A DNA stretch of 64,000 nucleotides from Brevundimonas sp. Root1279 (GTDB lineage: Bacteria > Pseudomonadota > Alphaproteobacteria > Caulobacterales > Caulobacteraceae). Below are positions 49,761-61,253 of the stretch, piece after piece (positions within the stretch are counted from its first letter, which is position 1; every line of letters starts with the position of its first letter). Made by a program: the position numbers and the translations under genes. The stretch is taken from contig NZ_LMEB01000006.1 of NCBI RefSeq assembly GCF_001425945.1, positions 62,001 through 126,000 on the forward strand. The letters are read 5' to 3'. The notes beneath the pieces were generated by a model. It was not told the origin of the DNA, ran no database searches, and saw only the letters and a program-made list of their open reading frames with translations.

Positions 49761-49961
49761 ATGATCCTGGTCCCCCTGGTCCTGCTGGCCACGGCCGCCC
49801 CGCCGTCGCCCCAGACCGCGTCCACCGCCTTCGCCGTCCGGGCGCACGTGGCCCAGACCTGCCATCTGTCCAATCTCGGCGCCCGCTGCTGGGGCGCGCA
49901 GGACCGCCCGGCCGAGCGCCGCATCGTCCGCAGCGGCCTGACCACCGTCTTTGAGTTCTAG
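49761..49961 (+). CDS. Mini-SCPU-like secreted protein
   Basis: A 66-residue protein starting with a hydrophobic signal-like segment (MILVPLVLLATAAPPSP). The following FAVRAHVAQTCHLSNLGARC corresponds to the first strand of the operon's SCPU pilin (FAVRASVVADCQI), then it jumps to a short tail ending TTVFEF. Most of the immunoglobulin-like fold is missing. It may be a decayed pilin gene or a short capping peptide. It begins 9 bp after the previous stop, so it is in the operon. Confidence 0.55.
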   Translation: MILVPLVLLATAAPPSPQTASTAFAVRAHVAQTCHLSNLGARCWGAQDRPAERRIVRSGLTTVFEF

Positions 49962-50014
49962 GGGCGTCACCAAGCGTGAACTGACGAACGGCGCAGCTCG
50001 GCTATCGTCGTTCC

Positions 50015-50860
50015 ATGCGCACCCTGATCGCCCTCGCCGTCCCGCTTCTGATCAGTCTCGCCGCCGCGAGTCCGGCCATCGCCCAGCAGGCCCCGGCGCT
50101 CGCGCCTGAGGGCTATCGACTGGTCTGGTCGGATGAGTTCGACAGACCCGGCCTGCCGGACCCGGCGAAGTGGAGCTACGACACCCAGGCCAATCGCAGC
50201 GGCTGGTACAACAACGAGCTCCAGTACTATTCCGCCGCCCGCCTGGAGAACGCCCGCGTCGAGGACGGCCGGTTGATCCTCACCGCGCGCCGCGAGCGGC
50301 TGGCCGACATGGCCGACTTCGGCGGACAGGACTACAGCTCCGCCCGCCTGATCGGCCGCGACGGCGGCCAGGGCTGGACCTACGGCCTGATCGAGGCGCG
50401 GCTGAAGCTGCCCTGCTCGCGCGGCAGCTGGCCGGCCTTCTGGATGCTGCCGGACAACGCCGCCGCCTGGCCGCTGGGCGGCGAGATCGACATCATGGAG
50501 CACGTCGGCCACGACCCCGGCGTGGTCCACGGCACGGTCCACACCGGCAAGTACAACCATGTGCAGGGCACCCAGAGCGGCGGTGAGGGGCGGACGCCGC
50601 GCGCCTGCGAGCAGTTCCACACCTATCAGGCGCTGTGGACGCCCGAGGCGGTGATCTTCGCCATCGACGACCGGCCGTATCATCGCTTCGACAACGACGG
50701 CACGGGCGAGATGGCGGCCTGGCCGTTCGATCACCCGTTCCACATCCTGCTCAACGTCGCCGTCGGCGGAGACTGGGGCGGCGCCCAGGGCGTCGACGAC
50801 GCGGCCCTGCCGCAGTCGATGGAAGTGGACTGGGTGCGGGTCTGGCAGGCGGCCGACTAG
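50015..50860 (+). CDS. GH16 endo-beta-glucanase (laminarinase-like)
   Basis: A 281-residue secreted glycoside hydrolase of family 16 with signal peptide (about 1-24). The catalytic motif GEIDIMEH is complete, with nucleophile Glu157, Asp159 and acid/base Glu162. [19 protein letters not shown] at the start and the [20 protein letters not shown] segment are typical of beta-1,3-glucanases. It probably degrades laminarin or similar glucans. It follows the pilus operon after 53 bp and probably has its own promoter. Confidence 0.92.
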   Translation: MRTLIALAVPLLISLAAASPAIAQQAPALAPEGYRLVWSDEFDRPGLPDPAKWSYDTQANRSGWYNNELQYYSAARLENARVEDGRLILTARRERLADMADFGGQDYSSARLIGRDGGQGWTYGLIEARLKLPCSRGSWPAFWMLPDNAAAWPLGGEIDIMEHVGHDPGVVHGTVHTGKYNHVQGTQSGGEGRTPRACEQFHTYQALWTPEAVIFAIDDRPYHRFDNDGTGEMAAWPFDHPFHILLNVAVGGDWGGAQGVDDAALPQSMEVDWVRVWQAAD

Positions 50861-50863
50861 CCG

Positions 50864-50895
50864 CAAAAGAAAAGGCCCGGCGTTTCCGCCGGGCC
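50864..50895 (-). terminator. Rho-independent terminator of rpoD
   Basis: GGCCCGGCG (50874-50882) and CGCCGGGCC (50887-50895) form a perfect 9-bp stem with a 4-nt loop. On the minus strand TTTTCTTTTG follows, a clear U-run. It may also weakly serve the GH16 gene ending at 50860. Confidence 0.88.
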
Positions 50896-50933
50896 ATTCC
50901 GTATCAGCTGTCCAGGCTCCGTGGCCCGAAGGC

Positions 50934-52880
<1,947 letters not shown>

Positions 52881-52948
52881 TCAGTCTCTTCTCCACGGGG
52901 CGGCTGATCAGGCCGTCCGCCGTTACAACGTTTGGCGGGGACGTTTGT

Positions 52949-54817
52949 TTACGAGCCCGCGCTATCTTCCCAAATCTCTCCGGTTTTGATCGCACGACGC
53001 AGCAGGTCTCGCTCGGCTTTGAGCCGGCGAAACGCCTCGTCCTGCCCCGGCACGCCACGTGCCGAAGTCAGGGCGTCCTCCAGCGCCGCCACGCGAGTGA
53101 GCGCGTCGAACGCCTGCGACCATCGGATCCGCGCCTCGCCGAGGGGCTTGTCTGCGGCCAGGAAGGGCGCGCCGGACTTTGCCGCCGCCTTCTCGACCTC
53201 GTGCATCAAGACGCCATGACCCGATTGCGCCAGATGGCGACGGAGCGCAGCAGAGTCAAGGTCCTGCGCCGAGAAGCGGAGCCGAACCATCTCCTGCGCC
53301 AGCCCGTCCAGCGACGCATCGCCAAAGCCATGGGCTGCGATCGCCTCCAGATGGTCATCCATCCGCTCGGGATCGTCGATCGCGCCGTGGGCCAGCGCAG
53401 CCGCCACCGGCTCGATCGAACGGGCCAGCGACTGCATCGCCTGCGCCCCTTCGGCGGTCTGTCCCAGCACCGGCGGTGGGCCGAATCGACGGCCGCCCGA
53501 ATAACCGCCCTGCTGTGACCCGGACTGGGGCGCCCGGCGCTGCGGGAACAGGGCGTCGAAGCGTTCAAACAGCTCGCGCCGGTACTGCTCGGCCAGATCC
53601 TTGTCCTGGATCGCCGCCGCCGCCTGACGCAGTCGTCCCTTGAAGCCGGCCTTGCGCTCGGGGGTGTCGAGCGGCTCGACCTCGCCCTCCTTCTGGAACA
53701 GCACCTCGGCGAAGGGCCGGGTCGCGGCCATGGCCTGGCGCAGCGCCGGGGCGCCCTTGTCCCTGAGAATGTCGTCGGGGTCCTGGCCGCCCTCCAGCAG
53801 GGCGAAGCGGAACGAGCGCCCGGCCTTCAGCTGCGGCAGGGCCCGGTCGATGGCGCGGAAGGCCGCCCGCCGCCCCGCTGCGTCGCCGTCGAAGCAAAGC
53901 ACCGGCTCGGACGACACCCGCCACAGCCGCTCCATCTGCTCTTCAGTCAGGGCGGTGCCCATCGGCGCCACGGCCGGGATGCCCGCCCGCTGGCAGGCGA
54001 TCACATCCATGTAGCCCTCGACCACGACGATGCCCTGCTCACCCTTCGATTCCGCCCCGAGGATGCGGCGGGCCTCGGGCAGGCCGTACAGGGTCGCCCC
54101 CTTGTGGAAGAGCGGGCTCTCCGGGCCGTTCAGGTATTTGGCGCGGTCGTCCGGGTTCATGGCCCGGCCCCCGAAGCTGACGATGCGGCCGCGGGCGTCG
54201 AGGATCGGGAACATCAGCCGGTCGCGGAATCGGTCATAGGGCTGTCCGCCGCTCTCGGGCGAGATCAGCAGGCCGGCCTCGACCAGTTCGCCCGGTTTGG
54301 CCCCACGCTGAATCAACGCCGCCTTCAGCCCCTCGCGGTCGTTCGGCGCATAGCCCAGGCCGAAGCGCTCCCATTGGTCCTCGGGCAGGCCACGCTTCTC
54401 CAGATATTCCCGGGCCGCCTTGCCCGGCGAGCGGCGCAGATTGGCGGCGAACCATTTCTGGGCGAGGTCCATCCAGTCCGACAGGCCCTGCTTCTTGGCC
54501 TCGCGCTCGGCGGCGTGCGGGTCCTCGGCCGGCAGGGCCATGCCCGCCTCCCCGGCCAGCCGCTGCACCGCCTCGACGAAGCTCAGGCGCTCGGTCTCCT
54601 GCAGGAAGGAGATGACGTCGCCGTGCTTGCCGGACGAGAAGTCGTGGAAGAAACCCTTGTCATCGTTGACGAAGAAGGACGGCGACTTCTCCTTCGAGAA
54701 GGGCGACAGGCCGACATATTCGCGGCCCTGGCGCTTGAGCTTCACCGTCCGCCCGATGATGTCGGACGGGCGAAGGCGGGCCTTCAGTTCTTCCAGGAAG
54801 CGATCGTCGAAGCGCAC
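52949..54817 (-). CDS. dnaG: DNA primase
   Basis: DnaG makes RNA primers at the replication fork. 622 residues: N-terminal zinc-binding-like domain (to about 100), TOPRIM core (VVVEGYMDVIACQRAG and FDGDAAG) and a C-terminal helicase-interacting region. The N-terminal domain keeps the shape (GREYVGLSPFSKEKSPSF...GFFHDFSSGKHGD), but all four zinc ligands of the E. coli type are replaced (Ser38, Ser41, Asp59, Ser62), so it probably holds no zinc. This may be normal in its lineage. It heads the dnaG-rpoD pair. Confidence 0.96.
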   Translation of the reverse strand: MRFDDRFLEELKARLRPSDIIGRTVKLKRQGREYVGLSPFSKEKSPSFFVNDDKGFFHDFSSGKHGDVISFLQETERLSFVEAVQRLAGEAGMALPAEDPHAAEREAKKQGLSDWMDLAQKWFAANLRRSPGKAAREYLEKRGLPEDQWERFGLGYAPNDREGLKAALIQRGAKPGELVEAGLLISPESGGQPYDRFRDRLMFPILDARGRIVSFGGRAMNPDDRAKYLNGPESPLFHKGATLYGLPEARRILGAESKGEQGIVVVEGYMDVIACQRAGIPAVAPMGTALTEEQMERLWRVSSEPVLCFDGDAAGRRAAFRAIDRALPQLKAGRSFRFALLEGGQDPDDILRDKGAPALRQAMAATRPFAEVLFQKEGEVEPLDTPERKAGFKGRLRQAAAAIQDKDLAEQYRRELFERFDALFPQRRAPQSGSQQGGYSGGRRFGPPPVLGQTAEGAQAMQSLARSIEPVAAALAHGAIDDPERMDDHLEAIAAHGFGDASLDGLAQEMVRLRFSAQDLDSAALRRHLAQSGHGVLMHEVEKAAAKSGAPFLAADKPLGEARIRWSQAFDALTRVAALEDALTSARGVPGQDEAFRRLKAERDLLRRAIKTGEIWEDSAGS

Positions 54818-54862
54818 GGCGGTCTTATAGCGCGGCTTTCGGCGAAGCGGGGCATTTACCTT

Positions 54863-54872
54863 TGGTTAACCA
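54863..54872. promoter_or_regulatory. Palindromic TGGTTAACCA site upstream of dnaG
   Basis: A perfect 10-bp palindrome 46 bp before the dnaG start, made of two overlapping inverted TTAACCA half-sites as recognised by CtrA. A single short site, so regulatory use is uncertain. Confidence 0.4.
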
Positions 54873-54934
54873 CCTTGGCCGGAACGCGGCGAGGCTTGCC
54901 CGAATATACGCAAAGTTTTGTACGACACCGGATC

Positions 54935-54955
54935 TGTCCACAACCCCTGTGGACA
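54935..54955. promoter_or_regulatory. Inverted DnaA-box-like pair upstream of dnaG
   Basis: TGTCCACA (54935-54942) and TGTGGACA (54948-54955) are a perfect inverted repeat with a 5-bp spacer. TTGTCCACA, read from the right arm, differs at one base from the DnaA consensus TTATCCACA. It lies about 120-140 bp before the dnaG start. Confidence 0.4.
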
Positions 54956-55036
54956 ATCCTCCGTTGAGCAGAAGCTTGCGGGTTCCCGCGAAGCTGGTTG
55001 AAGACCTCGCTTCACGATCAGAGTGCCGAGTTCCCC

Positions 55037-55252
55037 ATGTCCGTCGACTTCGACGTGCCGGATGCGCCCGTCTCCCCCCGGGCGCTTCACGCCCGCCTTC
55101 TCCAGAACGCCGCCCAGCGCCGCATGCGCGGCCAGGAGCGCCGTCGCAGCAACCGCCGCGACGACGCCGACTACTGGCTGGCCGCCGCCCCGATGGCGAT
55201 CCGCAAGGCCTCGGCCCTGCGCGGCGCGAGCAGCTTCACCGCCCTGCCGTAG
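55037..55252 (+). CDS. Small basic protein of unknown function
   Basis: A 71-residue protein from the ATG at 55037. The middle (about 25-42) is very arginine-rich (QRRMRGQERRRSNRRDD), suggesting nucleic acid or membrane contact. No strong ribosome site precedes it, so the call rests on reading-frame openness and codon bias. It is divergent from dnaG and precedes a secreted-protein gene by 64 bp. Not recognised. Confidence 0.45.
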   Translation: MSVDFDVPDAPVSPRALHARLLQNAAQRRMRGQERRRSNRRDDADYWLAAAPMAIRKASALRGASSFTALP

Positions 55253-55316
55253 GGCGCCGCTTCACCCGCCCGCCCGGGCGTGGTTCAGTGCCGATCCCAA
55301 GCAGCCGGAGATCGCC

Positions 55317-55781
55317 ATGAAGTCCCTGCTCGCCGCCGCCCTCGCCGCAGCCCTGCTGGCGAGCCCGGCTCTCGCCCAGGACGCCTGGACCGCCCACAAG
55401 CCCGAGGTCGCCGCCGTCGACGCCGGGGTCCGCGCGCCGCTGGAGGCCTATCTGCGCGGGCACGCAACGGGTTCGCAGGACGCGTTCCGCGAGGCCTTCC
55501 ATCCGCAGGCGCGCGTCTGGGGCATGCGCAACGGCGCGCTCGTGCAGATGACCGCCGAGGAATATATCGGCCGCGCCCCCGGAACGCCCGCCCCTGACGA
55601 GGCGCAGCGCCGCCGCTGGATCGACTCGATCGAAGTCGTCGGCGACACGGCCGTGGCCAAGATCACCCTCGACTATCCGGGGGTCCGCTTCACGGACTAC
55701 ATGACGCTTGCGCGGATCGATGGCCGTTGGCTCATCGTCCACAAGCAGTTCCAGGCCGAACCCAAGCCTGTTGCGACCTAG
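55317..55781 (+). CDS. Secreted NTF2-like (lumazine-binding type) protein
   Basis: A 154-residue exported protein with signal peptide (about 1-21, ending ALAQ). The remainder fits the NTF2-like/SnoaL cone fold used by the putative lumazine-binding and DUF4440 families: APLEAYLRGHATGSQDAFREAFHPQARVWG at the start, IEVVGDTAVAKITLDYPG and the DYMTLARIDGRWLIVHKQF end. Such proteins bind small ligands or are enzymes; no function can be assigned. GGAG precedes the ATG at 55317. Confidence 0.78.
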   Translation: MKSLLAAALAAALLASPALAQDAWTAHKPEVAAVDAGVRAPLEAYLRGHATGSQDAFREAFHPQARVWGMRNGALVQMTAEEYIGRAPGTPAPDEAQRRRWIDSIEVVGDTAVAKITLDYPGVRFTDYMTLARIDGRWLIVHKQFQAEPKPVAT

Positions 55782-55843
55782 CGTAGCCTTTTCACCGTCC
55801 AGCGCCTGTGGTTGTCTGCCCCCGCATCTTTGGGGGAAGCACC

Positions 55844-56692
55844 ATGTACCGTCTCGTCGTCGCCGCGGCCGCCGCCGCGCTCTTCGCCACGCCCGCCGCG
55901 GCCCAGGACATCGCCGGCCCGATCGCCGCCAGCCTTGACCAGTTCGGCCAGGGCGTGGCCGAGTCCATGGCCGGCGGCCAGGGCCTGTTCGTCACCGCCC
56001 AGGGCAAGGCGCGGATGCCCGACGCGGCCGGCGGCATGATGACCGTCACCGTCGAGGGCAAGGGCAAGACCGCGGTGGAGGCCGTGGCTGACCGCAACGC
56101 CCAACTGGAGCGCATCCGCTCGGTGGCGAACAATTTCTCGGTCGCCATCGAGGTCGGCGAGACCAAATACGCCATCGCCGAACAGCCCTCGTGGATGGAC
56201 GACGCCGAAACGGCCTGGACCACCGACTCCGCCGCCGCCGCAGAAGCCGCGGCCGATGCGATCGAAGAAGCAGCCGTCGCCGTCGAACTGGTCCCCGCCA
56301 TGGGTGCGCCGGCCGAGACGACCCGCACCGTCACCGCCTCGGTGCAGGTCAAGCTGAGCCGCCCGAACGAGACCCGCCTGCCCGCCTTCGTCGACGCCCT
56401 GGCCGACGCGGGCGTCGCCAATCTGAGCGACAGCCTGAACGGCCTCGACTTCGGTCCGATGGGCCCGTTCATCTCCCTGCTCGGCCTCGACGCCGGCCGC
56501 GATCCCGGCGAGGCGGTCTGGAACGCCGCCACCGCCGACGCCGTGTCCCGCGCCCGCGCCCAGGCCATGGCCATCGCCGACGCCTCGGGCCGCCAGCTCG
56601 GGCCCGTGCGCCACGTCAGCGTCCTGCTGCGCTCGCATGACGGCGAGCACGCCCTGGTCAGCGTCGCGGTCCGCTTTGGCTTCGCCGACTGA
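55844..56692 (+). CDS. Periplasmic SIMPL-domain (DUF541) protein
   Basis: A 282-residue exported protein with signal peptide (about 1-20). It has the SIMPL/DUF541 pattern: a first beta-alpha repeat starting GLFVTAQGKARMPDAAGGMMTVTVEGKGKTAVEAVADRN, a second repeat in the middle (TRTVTASVQVKLSRP) and the helix RARAQAMAIADASGRQLGPV near the end. SIMPL proteins are periplasmic or outer-membrane proteins, often induced by stress; the exact role is unknown. It has its own upstream region after the NTF2-like gene. Confidence 0.8.
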   Translation: MYRLVVAAAAAALFATPAAAQDIAGPIAASLDQFGQGVAESMAGGQGLFVTAQGKARMPDAAGGMMTVTVEGKGKTAVEAVADRNAQLERIRSVANNFSVAIEVGETKYAIAEQPSWMDDAETAWTTDSAAAAEAAADAIEEAAVAVELVPAMGAPAETTRTVTASVQVKLSRPNETRLPAFVDALADAGVANLSDSLNGLDFGPMGPFISLLGLDAGRDPGEAVWNAATADAVSRARAQAMAIADASGRQLGPVRHVSVLLRSHDGEHALVSVAVRFGFAD

Positions 56693-56785
56693 GCCAGCGA
56701 CGGATCGTCTCGCTCCTCCGCCTGCCTTTCTCTGGTCGCGTCCGCGTGCGAAGGCCCGCGCCATGCATCGCACCCAAAGGTTCAG

Positions 56786-57877
56786 ATGACCCGTAAGGCC
56801 ATCCTCGTCACCGGCGGCGCCGGCTACATCGGCAGTCACGCCTGCAAGGCGCTGTCGCAGGCCGGTTACCTGCCCGTGACGCTCGACGACCTGTCGACCG
56901 GCAACGAAGGCGTCGTGCACTGGGGGCCGCTGGTCCGCGGCGACATCCATGAGGTCGAGCGCGTTCGCGCCACCCTGGTCGAGCACGACGTCGCGGCGGT
57001 GATGCATTTCGCCGCCTCGTCCATCGTGGGCGAGTCCGCGACCAATCCGCTGCAGTATTTCCACAACAATGTCGGCGGCACCCTGGCCCTGCTGGAAGGC
57101 ATGCGTCAGGCCGGCTGTGACGACCTGGTCTTCTCCAGCACCTGCGCCGTGTACGGCGACGCCCCCGGGGGGCGGCCGATGGCCGAGGACACGCCGCGCA
57201 ACCCGGTCAACACCTACGGCCGCGCCAAGCTGATGTGCGAAGAGGTGATCGCCGAGGTCGCCTCGAAGCAGTCGCTGAACCCGATCATGCTGCGGTACTT
57301 CAACGCCTGCGGCGCCGACCCCGACGGTGAGATCGGCGAGTTCAGACAGACCGAGACCCACCTGATCCCTCGCGCCATGATGGCCATCCAGGGCCACATC
57401 GACGACTTCCAGGTCTTCGGCGAGGATTTCGACACGCCCGACGGCACGGCGATCCGAGACTACATCCATGTCGCCGACCTGGCCCGGGCGCACGTCCAGG
57501 CGCTCGAGCGCCTGCTCGGCGGAGCGCCCGGACCTCAGGCCTTCAACCTCGGCACGGGCGAAGGCTATTCGGTGCGCGAGGTCTTGCAGGCCATTTCCGA
57601 GGTGTCAGGCCACAGCCTGCCCGCGCCCGCCGGCGCGCGGCGTCCCGGAGATCCGGCGCGGCTGGTCGCGGATCCGCGGAGCGCCCGCGAGGTCCTGGGC
57701 TTCACGCCCGAACTCTCTGACCTTCGTAGCATCGTTTCGAGCGCCTGGAACTGGCACCGCCACGCCCATCCGCGGGGCGCCCCGGCGACCTGTGTCAGCG
57801 CAGTTCCGGCAACCGACGTCCCGTCGACGCCGAGAGTTTCGCCAGCAGCCGATCCAGTCCTTGAGGTCCTGTCCTGA
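56786..57877 (+). CDS. galE: UDP-glucose 4-epimerase
   Basis: The enzyme interconverts UDP-glucose and UDP-galactose for exopolysaccharide and LPS synthesis. The Rossmann start ILVTGGAGYIGSHACKAL binds NAD. The catalytic region shows Ser in SSTCAVYG and the Tyr-x-x-x-Lys motif in NTYGRAKLMCEE. The PVNTYGRAK and RYFNACGADPDGEIGE segments are typical. At 363 residues it is about 30 longer than usual, and the extra low-complexity C-terminal tail overlaps the convergent glycosyltransferase gene by 83 bp. Confidence 0.94.
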   Translation: MTRKAILVTGGAGYIGSHACKALSQAGYLPVTLDDLSTGNEGVVHWGPLVRGDIHEVERVRATLVEHDVAAVMHFAASSIVGESATNPLQYFHNNVGGTLALLEGMRQAGCDDLVFSSTCAVYGDAPGGRPMAEDTPRNPVNTYGRAKLMCEEVIAEVASKQSLNPIMLRYFNACGADPDGEIGEFRQTETHLIPRAMMAIQGHIDDFQVFGEDFDTPDGTAIRDYIHVADLARAHVQALERLLGGAPGPQAFNLGTGEGYSVREVLQAISEVSGHSLPAPAGARRPGDPARLVADPRSAREVLGFTPELSDLRSIVSSAWNWHRHAHPRGAPATCVSAVPATDVPSTPRVSPAADPVLEVLS

Positions 57878-58700
57878 CGCGATCCGGCGTCGCGCTGGCC
57901 CAGCGCTCGCGAACGGCCTGAACCAGGTTCTCATGCCGGTCGTACTGGTGCACCACCGGGCTGAAGCCGCCGTCCGGATTGACGATCAAACCATCCACCG
58001 CCCGCACGCCCTCAAGGCTGAGCCCCACCGTGGCGACACGCTTGTAGTTGTCCTGGATGTCGGCCGGGATCAGGTCGTAACCGATCGCCGCGGCCAGCGA
58101 AGCCTGGTCGATGCCGAAGCCGCCGCCGATCGCGGACTTCGGGATGGCGCCCAGCATCAGGATCAGCCGGCAGACCCGCGCGACCTCGTCAGCCGGTCCA
58201 AAGATGGTCCCGGCGCAGATGCAGCGATTGTCCTTCAGCTTGTCGGCCAGGTCGGCGCCGACGCCCGCCCGCAGGTGCTTCATCTGGAAGCCGTGGTCGG
58301 CGAGCACATGCCGCTCGTACTCGACAAACACTTCGAGACCCCTGGCCCGCGGCTCGAACGGCGTGGCCTGGAAGATCACGTCCCGGACGTCGGTCAGCAG
58401 GACGTCGCGGACAGCCGGCCGATCCTCCAGCACCCGCGCATAGTCGGCGAAGCGCGCCACCACCGGCTGCGGCGTCCACGCGTCGGACGGGGCCGGGCGC
58501 AGCGCCTCGATGTCATGTTCGGCCAGGAAGGCGGCGACCGCCGGGTCGTCGCCGACGAACAGCGCCGCCGGGCCTGAATAGACCGCGCGCAGCGAGCGCA
58601 CGAAAGCCTCGATCAGGTCGACGCCGTAGCCGGTCGCATAGCCCAGCACGAGGTCCTGCGCTGCGGCGTCAACCTTGGACGAAGCCGCGACGGGCCGCAT
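57795..58700 (-). CDS. Probable glycosyltransferase
   Basis: A 301-residue soluble protein with a likely GT-A fold: VLGYATGYGVDLIEAFVRSLRAVY at the start, alternating strands such as AALFVGDDPAVAAFLAEH, and a DxxD-like VLLTDVRDVIFQ segment where nucleotide-sugar enzymes hold their metal. The later GIDQASLAAAIGYDL stretch also recalls glycosyltransferases. Neighbouring galE, which supplies UDP-galactose, supports the idea. Donor and acceptor are unknown. Its 3' end overlaps the galE end. Confidence 0.6.
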   Translation of the reverse strand: MRPVAASSKVDAAAQDLVLGYATGYGVDLIEAFVRSLRAVYSGPAALFVGDDPAVAAFLAEHDIEALRPAPSDAWTPQPVVARFADYARVLEDRPAVRDVLLTDVRDVIFQATPFEPRARGLEVFVEYERHVLADHGFQMKHLRAGVGADLADKLKDNRCICAGTIFGPADEVARVCRLILMLGAIPKSAIGGGFGIDQASLAAAIGYDLIPADIQDNYKRVATVGLSLEGVRAVDGLIVNPDGGFSPVVHQYDRHENLVQAVRERWASATPDRVRTGPQGLDRLLAKLSASTGRRLPELR

Positions 58701-58735
58701 GACCCGCCCCAGCCAGTTCAGGTACGTCGAGCGGG

Positions 58736-59911
58736 CTATGGCCGGTTCCCCGCGCCGTTCATCGAGTCAGCGAACCGCTGGAACAGATACAGGCTGTCCG
58801 TCGGCCCGGGCGAAGCTTCCGGGTGGTGCTGGACGCTGAACACCGGCTTGTCCTTCAGGGCGATGCCGCAGTTGGTGCCGTCGAACAGGCTGACGTGGGT
58901 CTCGACCACGGCGTCCGGCAGGCTGTCGCGATCGACGGTGAAGCCGTGGTTCATCGACACGATCTCGACCTTGCCGGTCGTCAGATCCTTCACCGGGTGG
59001 TTCGCCCCGTGGTGCCCCTGGTCCATCTTGACCGTCTTGGCGCCGAGGGCGAGGGCCAGCATCTGGTGGCCCAGGCAGATGCCGAACAGCGGCTTGCCGC
59101 TCTCGACCAGCTTCTGGATCTCGGGCACCGCATAGACGCCGGTCGCGGCCGGGTCGCCCGGACCGTTCGACAGCACGACACCGTCCGGATTGCGGGCCAG
59201 GACCTCCTCGGCCGTAGTCGTCGCCGGAACGACGGTGATCTTGGCGCCGGTGGAGGCCAGGGCGCGCAGGATGTTGCGCTTCACGCCATAGTCGATGACC
59301 ACCACGGTCTTGTCGGTCGCATCGACGCGCGGGTGGCCTTCCGGCCAGTCCCACAGGCCCTCGTCCCAGTCGAACGACTGCAGGGTCGAGGCGGGCTTGG
59401 CCAGGTCCAGGCCGACCAGGCCGGTCCAGGCCTTGGCCTCGGCGACCAGGGCGTCGAGGTCGAAATTGCCGTCCGGGTCATGGGCGATCACCGCGTGCGG
59501 CGCGCCGCCGTCGCGGATACGGGCGGTCAGGGCGCGGGTGTCGATCCCGGCCAGGCCGACCACGCCGCGGCGCTGCATCCAGCCGTCGAAGTCGCTTTCC
59601 GAGCGGTAGTTGGCCGGGTCGGTCGGCACGTCGCGGAAGATCGCGCCGCGCGCCGAGGCAGCCTCGCCGCCGGAGATCCCTTCCACGTCCTCGACGTTCA
59701 CGCCGACGTTGCCGACGTGCGGGAAGGTGAAGGCCAGGATCTGGCTCATGTAGGACGGGTCGGTCAGGATCTCCTGGTAACCGGTCATGGCGGTGTTGAA
59801 GACCACCTCGCCCAGAGCCGAGCCGACGGCTCCGCAGCCCACGCCCTGGAAGATGGTGCCGTCCGCCAGAGCGAGAACGCCGGTGACGCCGGGAAGTAGC
59901 TTGTCGGTCAT
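58736..59911 (-). CDS. carA: Carbamoyl-phosphate synthase small subunit
   Basis: CarA releases ammonia from glutamine for the large subunit, feeding arginine and pyrimidine synthesis. 391 residues from the ATG at 59911. The N-terminal CarA-specific domain begins [21 protein letters not shown], and the class I glutamine amidotransferase domain has the nucleophile Cys279 in FGICLGHQM and the His-Glu pair in HHPEASPGP. carB is not adjacent; the next gene on this strand is the probable glycosyltransferase gene. Confidence 0.97.
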   Translation of the reverse strand: MTDKLLPGVTGVLALADGTIFQGVGCGAVGSALGEVVFNTAMTGYQEILTDPSYMSQILAFTFPHVGNVGVNVEDVEGISGGEAASARGAIFRDVPTDPANYRSESDFDGWMQRRGVVGLAGIDTRALTARIRDGGAPHAVIAHDPDGNFDLDALVAEAKAWTGLVGLDLAKPASTLQSFDWDEGLWDWPEGHPRVDATDKTVVVIDYGVKRNILRALASTGAKITVVPATTTAEEVLARNPDGVVLSNGPGDPAATGVYAVPEIQKLVESGKPLFGICLGHQMLALALGAKTVKMDQGHHGANHPVKDLTTGKVEIVSMNHGFTVDRDSLPDAVVETHVSLFDGTNCGIALKDKPVFSVQHHPEASPGPTDSLYLFQRFADSMNGAGNRP

Positions 59912-59957
59912 GGCAGGCTCCGTAGCACCGAATACAGGCGGGCAAACGGCGGCGTGG

Positions 59958-61253
59958 TTAGGCGTCGGCGGCGGTGGGGTCAACGGCGCGACGGGACTTT
60001 CTCAGGAAAGCGAACCAGATCACCGAGGTGAAGACGAAGAACCCCGCCGTCGGCAGCACATAGCCTGGGGCCGCCGCAGCGACCGCCGCGGCCGAAAAGA
60101 CCATGCCCACGATGGCGATGACCCGGGCCCGACTCCACCGCGCCAGACGGAACAGAGAGGCCGAGCAGACCGCATAGACCGTCAGCGTCAGCACCGATGT
60201 GACCCCGATCAGGATGCCGAACTGGGCGCCCAGGGTCGGCTGACCCGAGATCACCGCCGCCACCGACATGATGGCCGCGCCCAGCAGGGGATTGGCGATC
60301 GGGGTCTTCTCGCCCGCGCTGAAGCCCGACGGCAGATAGCCGCTGCGCGACGCGGCGCGGGCCGTTTCCCCGCCCATCATCACCCAGCCGCTGAGGGTGC
60401 CCAGCGTCTTCACCACGGCGCAGATGGCCACGACGCCGGCGATCGAGGCGCCGAAGACCTTGGCCGCCAGATCGGCGTAGGGGCTCGACGAATGGGCCAG
60501 GTCAGCGGCCGGGATGACTCCGAACACGGCGCAACTGGCGGCCACATAGACGACAGTGGCCAGGACCACCCCGGCGATCGAGGCCCGGCCGACGTCTCGC
60601 GACGGATCCTTGACCCTGGCTGACAGCACCGCGGCGCTCTCGACCCCCAGGAAGGCCCAGAAGATGATGGCCAGGGACGCGGGCACGGTCTCGGTCAGCG
60701 GGCGGTTGTCGGGGCTCCACGAGGCCTCGAAGACGTTGGGATCAAAGGCGGCGACGCCCGCAATCACCGCGATGACGATGGGGATCAGGCCGATGACCAG
60801 GGCCAGGGCTGCGAACCGCGACGCCGTCCGGGCCCCGAGGATGTAGGCCCCGGTGGCCAGCCAGATCAGGCCAAGGTTGCAGAAGGTCGCCGGCACCGGC
60901 TCGCTCAGGACCGGGAAGAAGAAGGCGAGATAGCCGGTCGCGGCCACCGCCACGGCCACGTTGCCGATCAGGCAGGCGCTCCAGAAGGCCAGGGCCGTCT
61001 GGAAGCCGAAGAACCGCCCGAGCCCGCGCTCGGCGAAGCCGGAAAGGCCGTCGGCGTCCGGCTGAAGTCGGCCCAGGGCGGCGAACACCAGCGCCAGGGT
61101 CACGGCCCCGAATCCGGCGACCATCCAGCCGATGACGCTGGAGCTGCCGAACGGCGCCAGGGTGGCGGGCAGCAGATAGAGGCCGGAGCCGATCATATTG
61201 CCGGCGACCACCAGGGCGGCGAGGCCCCAGCCGAGCTTCTGCTTCTCGTTCAT
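59958..61253 (-). CDS. APC family amino-acid permease (AdiC/PotE-like)
   Basis: A 431-residue inner-membrane transporter with about 12 membrane segments. The TM1 motif [16 protein letters not shown] resembles the arginine/agmatine and putrescine antiporters (AdiC, PotE, YjdE). The TM6-TM8 region has [27 protein letters not shown]. It starts within the stop of a Rieske oxygenase gene (ATGA overlap), so the two are coupled; the permease may take up the substrate of the oxygenase. A quaternary amine or amino acid is likely. Two permeases of the APC type thus lie in this window. Confidence 0.85.
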   Translation of the reverse strand: MNEKQKLGWGLAALVVAGNMIGSGLYLLPATLAPFGSSSVIGWMVAGFGAVTLALVFAALGRLQPDADGLSGFAERGLGRFFGFQTALAFWSACLIGNVAVAVAATGYLAFFFPVLSEPVPATFCNLGLIWLATGAYILGARTASRFAALALVIGLIPIVIAVIAGVAAFDPNVFEASWSPDNRPLTETVPASLAIIFWAFLGVESAAVLSARVKDPSRDVGRASIAGVVLATVVYVAASCAVFGVIPAADLAHSSSPYADLAAKVFGASIAGVVAICAVVKTLGTLSGWVMMGGETARAASRSGYLPSGFSAGEKTPIANPLLGAAIMSVAAVISGQPTLGAQFGILIGVTSVLTLTVYAVCSASLFRLARWSRARVIAIVGMVFSAAAVAAAAPGYVLPTAGFFVFTSVIWFAFLRKSRRAVDPTAADA

